From contig NC_044277.2 in assembly GCF_004027225.2 (NCBI RefSeq), positions 28,720,995-28,784,994 on the forward strand: a stretch of DNA of 64,000 nt. The letters are read 5' to 3'. This document shows, one piece after another, positions 61,790-64,000 of this stretch (positions are counted from its first letter, which is position 1; each line of letters starts with the position of its first letter). Made by a program: the position numbers and the translations under genes. The notes beneath the pieces are model-generated. The model searched no databases and was not told the DNA's origin. It saw only the letters and a list, made by a program, of their open reading frames with translations. The stretch is from Strigops habroptila (lineage: Eukaryota; Chordata; Aves; Psittaciformes; Psittacidae).

Positions 61790-63697
61790 CTGCAAAGAGA
61801 GAGTAACAATAACCATCAACTAAATTAACAGTCAGAACCATTTTATTTGTTAACAAGAGGACTTATATAGTGCTTCTCAGTCTGAAGATCTCAGATTAAT
61901 TTATTGAGTAGCAAGCTAAACCTAGGTAATACAGTAATGAAGCTGGTGAGGGATGCAACTATTTTGCTCCCACTGTTATCTCAAAGATAACCCTGAGGTT
62001 AACAATATAGGTCTGATGTAACTCCTACTGAAAGGCTCCCACAGAAAATACATTTAACCTCTAAGAGTTATCACATAAAGCAAGTGTCCCCAAGAATGCT
62101 GCCAGTTCTCTCACTTGAGCTGGCACGAGTGACCCATTACTGGTTGGCTGCACATCCTGCTGCCTTTCCAAATAGCACTGAAGAGCTCTGCATGTGCAGG
62201 TCCAGTCTCACCCCGTTTTAATGAGAGGTGCCGTTTGATAAAAGGAAGAAAGAAATTCCTGAACTGTCTTTGTTCAGGTGACACCAGTTAACCAGTCCCT
62301 ACTCTGCAAGTGTCACTGACTCACGGTGCGACTGGGGAAGATCACTATGACTTGCTCCATCTCAGTTTCTTCATCTATGAAATTAGGAGGGTAACATGTA
62401 TCTCCAATGAGAAACATTAACGATTCTTATTTTGCTATTGCTGTGTAACAGTAAGCATGGAGTTTCAGAAAAGATAAGCTGGTTTTGCAAGGCCTTAAAC
62501 TATAGAATTGTAACCAGCTAATTTTGCCTGAAGCAGCCATACAGACAGATGAAGCAGCAAATTAAAATAGTGAGAAGCACACAGAGATGGCCTGGGTTTA
62601 ATAAAAATGTCAGCTGGAGCAGCTGGATCTGGAAAAGGATGTATGAACAAGTCACAAATATCCAGACTGCAATTTGCACTGGGTTTTCCTAAATCCCTTT
62701 TTTTTTTTTTTTTACTAGCTGTCCTGCAGCTGACTTCAGCAGATGAGGCCCCAATCCCAGTTTGAACATTTAAAACTGCTTCTCAGGATTTAAGTGCTGT
62801 CTGCCAAAACACACATAAGAGTCTCTGAGCTGGTCTAGGTAACCCGTTCTGCAGCAGAATGCACCATAAACAACCTGTGTAATGTGTGTGCTGTCCTTAT
62901 CATCAAACATTTATACTGTTTTACTAACATCAGTACACAGCAAGTCTTTCAGCTGGTAGAGGACAACAGGGACATGGTGAAAGGTGTAGTAAAAGTCAAC
63001 TGTCTCTGGCTTAATTCAAAATGAACAGGGGAGAACTACAGAAAAATAAGGCTACTGCTTAACACCAGGAATAAGTCTGTTCTGTAGAAAGCAAGCAAAG
63101 GAATGCCAATATTTCTTTAAATGCGTACTTCCTGCTGCTTCCTTCATTTCTAATTAAAATACCAGTGGTAAATATCAAAGCACCACCCTACAAAGCTGGA
63201 TCTTTGTGACGCAAACACTTTGAATCTAGGTCAGACTCCAGTTTAAAAAGACTAAGGACGTAATTGCCAAAAAAAAAAAAAAAAAGAAAAAATTATTCCC
63301 ATCATCCAATCTCACTCCATTTCAGGAGATGCAGCAGTACGTGCCCAAGGTCAAGTTCTCCAAGTTTGTCTCCCCAGATCTACAGAGAATTTGTGCTAAA
63401 TGCTTTCATACAGGAAAGCAGAACTCCATTCTGCTTTTTCTGATAAACAGATACAAAAATAGGAAAAGGAATCTATAATACTTTAAAAGTTAAACCAGAG
63501 TTAACTATATATTTGAAATGCTCTCTTCCTCTCCTTCTCACATCATGGCTTAATCATGAGAAATGTAAAATGGCAAGCAGGCAGTTACCAGGGCGAGAAG
63601 GCAGCGATGTGGATGGAACACTTGGCAACCTGACATCTCTCATTCTCTTGTTCAATTCTTCTTGCTCCAGTTCTTCTAATTCTGCCATCAACTCATC
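61725..63697 (-). CDS. CHMP4C: CHMP4C, last two coding exons (partial, continues past 64,000)
   Basis: CHMP4C is an SNF7-type ESCRT-III subunit that polymerises on membranes in multivesicular body formation and cytokinetic abscission (family knowledge). Two minus-strand exons, 63,697-63,589 and 61,789-61,725, join by GT-AG splicing in matching phase to give the last 57 residues. The first holds DELMAELEELEQEELNK, the acidic helix conserved in CHMP4 proteins, then an RLPSVPSTSLPSRP linker. The second ends EDEDEMKKLAAWAS and TAA; this is the C-terminal amphipathic helix that binds the Bro1 domain of ALIX. The LAAWA ending favours CHMP4C over CHMP4A/B, and the position next to SNX16 in convergent orientation agrees. 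The SNF7 core is outside the window. The linker looks shorter than the human one (see findings). Confidence 0.92.
61860..61960 (+). repeat. Ancient amniote repeat-like fragment (weak)
   Basis: GACTTATATAGTGCTTCTCAGTCTGAAGATCTCAGA resembles the 'catttatatagcgcctttcatctgaagatctcaaagcac' segment of an old amniote interspersed repeat. The recognition is from memory and the copy is decayed. Confidence 0.35.
62311..62402 (+). repeat. MIR-like SINE fragment, plus orientation
   Basis: ACTGGGGAAGATCACTATGA, then 'cttgctccatctcagtttct' and 'tcatctatgaaattaggagg', follows the MIR core order 'cttgggcaagtcacttaacctctctgagcctcagtttcctcatctgtaaaatgggg' with about one base in four changed by eye. Confidence 0.6.
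63589..63697 (-). CDS. CHMP4C: CHMP4C penultimate exon
   Basis: This exon is 109 nt, with a minus-strand acceptor TTGAATTTAG|GATGAG and donor CCCTG|GTAACT. It encodes 36 residues from DELMAELEELEQEELNK to SLPSRP and one base of the next Ala codon. The Glu-rich helix is characteristic of CHMP4 family C-terminal regions. Confidence 0.93.
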
Positions 63698-64000
63698 CTA
63701 AATTCAAGGAAAACATTATTTTCAGTTTCACTGTCTTGACAGTGATCTCAGGCAAGGGCACATTTAACCACCATAAAAGCAAAGCACTACTGAAACAAAA
63801 AAACCCAGTTTACACCTGAAAATAAATATGAAAAAACAGCATATCACAAGTATGATTTTTACTAAATGTGGGCGATAACAATAAACCTTAAGTGAAAGTT
63901 GAAAGAATAATAATGGAAGTTAGAAGCAGGACAAGGAATGAAATTAGAAAGAAAACTGACGGCAGTGTAGTACTTATCAAACAGGCAAACACGGGGAAAA
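63698..64000 (-). other. CHMP4C: CHMP4C upstream intron (partial)
   Basis: Intron sequence running off the window end; nothing is recognised in it. Confidence 0.7.

Larger units (their letters stand above)
61790..63588 (-). other. CHMP4C: CHMP4C last intron
   Basis: The intron is 1,799 bp, GTAACT to CTCTTTGCAG. It contains two ancient SINE-like fragments (61,860-61,960 and 62,311-62,402) and A/T homopolymers (16 T at 62,698-62,713; 17 A at 63,269-63,285). No additional exon with good splice sites was noticed by eye. Confidence 0.75.

Overview
This is vertebrate nuclear DNA, almost certainly from a bird. CR1 LINE copies, with their 3' ends of repeated ATTCTATG-type octamers, are the main interspersed repeat. 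A solo LTR resembles avian alpharetroviral LTRs. Introns are short to moderate, and the two recognisable genes, SNX16 and CHMP4C, are neighbours in convergent orientation as they are in mammals. The species cannot be named from the sequence.

Layout. Positions 1-20,400 are intergenic, AT-rich and without a supportable gene. They hold simple repeats, a 25-bp tandem repeat, one ancient SINE-like fragment and, at about 14,699-16,745, a decayed minus-strand CR1 interrupted by a 391-bp solo LTR with a perfect 6-bp target duplication. A CpG island at about 20,405-21,480 is the SNX16 promoter and contains a cluster of ZNF143/STAF-like elements and a GC box. SNX16 (sorting nexin 16) runs on the plus strand from a non-coding first exon ending at 20,886 through seven coding exons (25,916-48,074). 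I could reconstruct it completely: all introns are GT-AG, phases are consistent, and the 346-codon frame is open (the human protein is 344 aa from memory). Its 3' UTR continues to tandem polyadenylation signals at 49,477 and 49,771. Positions about 49,800-58,000 are intergenic, with a CR1 tail, a tRNA-derived SINE-like fragment, a MIR-like fragment and a GATA microsatellite. The last two coding exons of CHMP4C (ESCRT-III subunit) lie on the minus strand at 61,725-61,789 and 63,589-63,697. The rest of that gene lies beyond 64,000, and its 3' UTR may extend down to about 58,030.

Both genes act in endosomal membrane traffic: SNX16 binds PI3P membranes through its PX domain, and CHMP4C polymerises in ESCRT-III scission and abscission. 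There is no evidence that they are co-regulated; the pairing is conserved synteny.

I found no novel multi-gene system. The observations most worth checking are the alpharetrovirus-like LTR inside a CR1, the three ZNF143-like promoter sites, the upstream and overlapping ORFs at the SNX16 start, a possible alternative 5' exon, and a CHMP4C tail that seems to lack the segment carrying the Aurora B site known in human CHMP4C.
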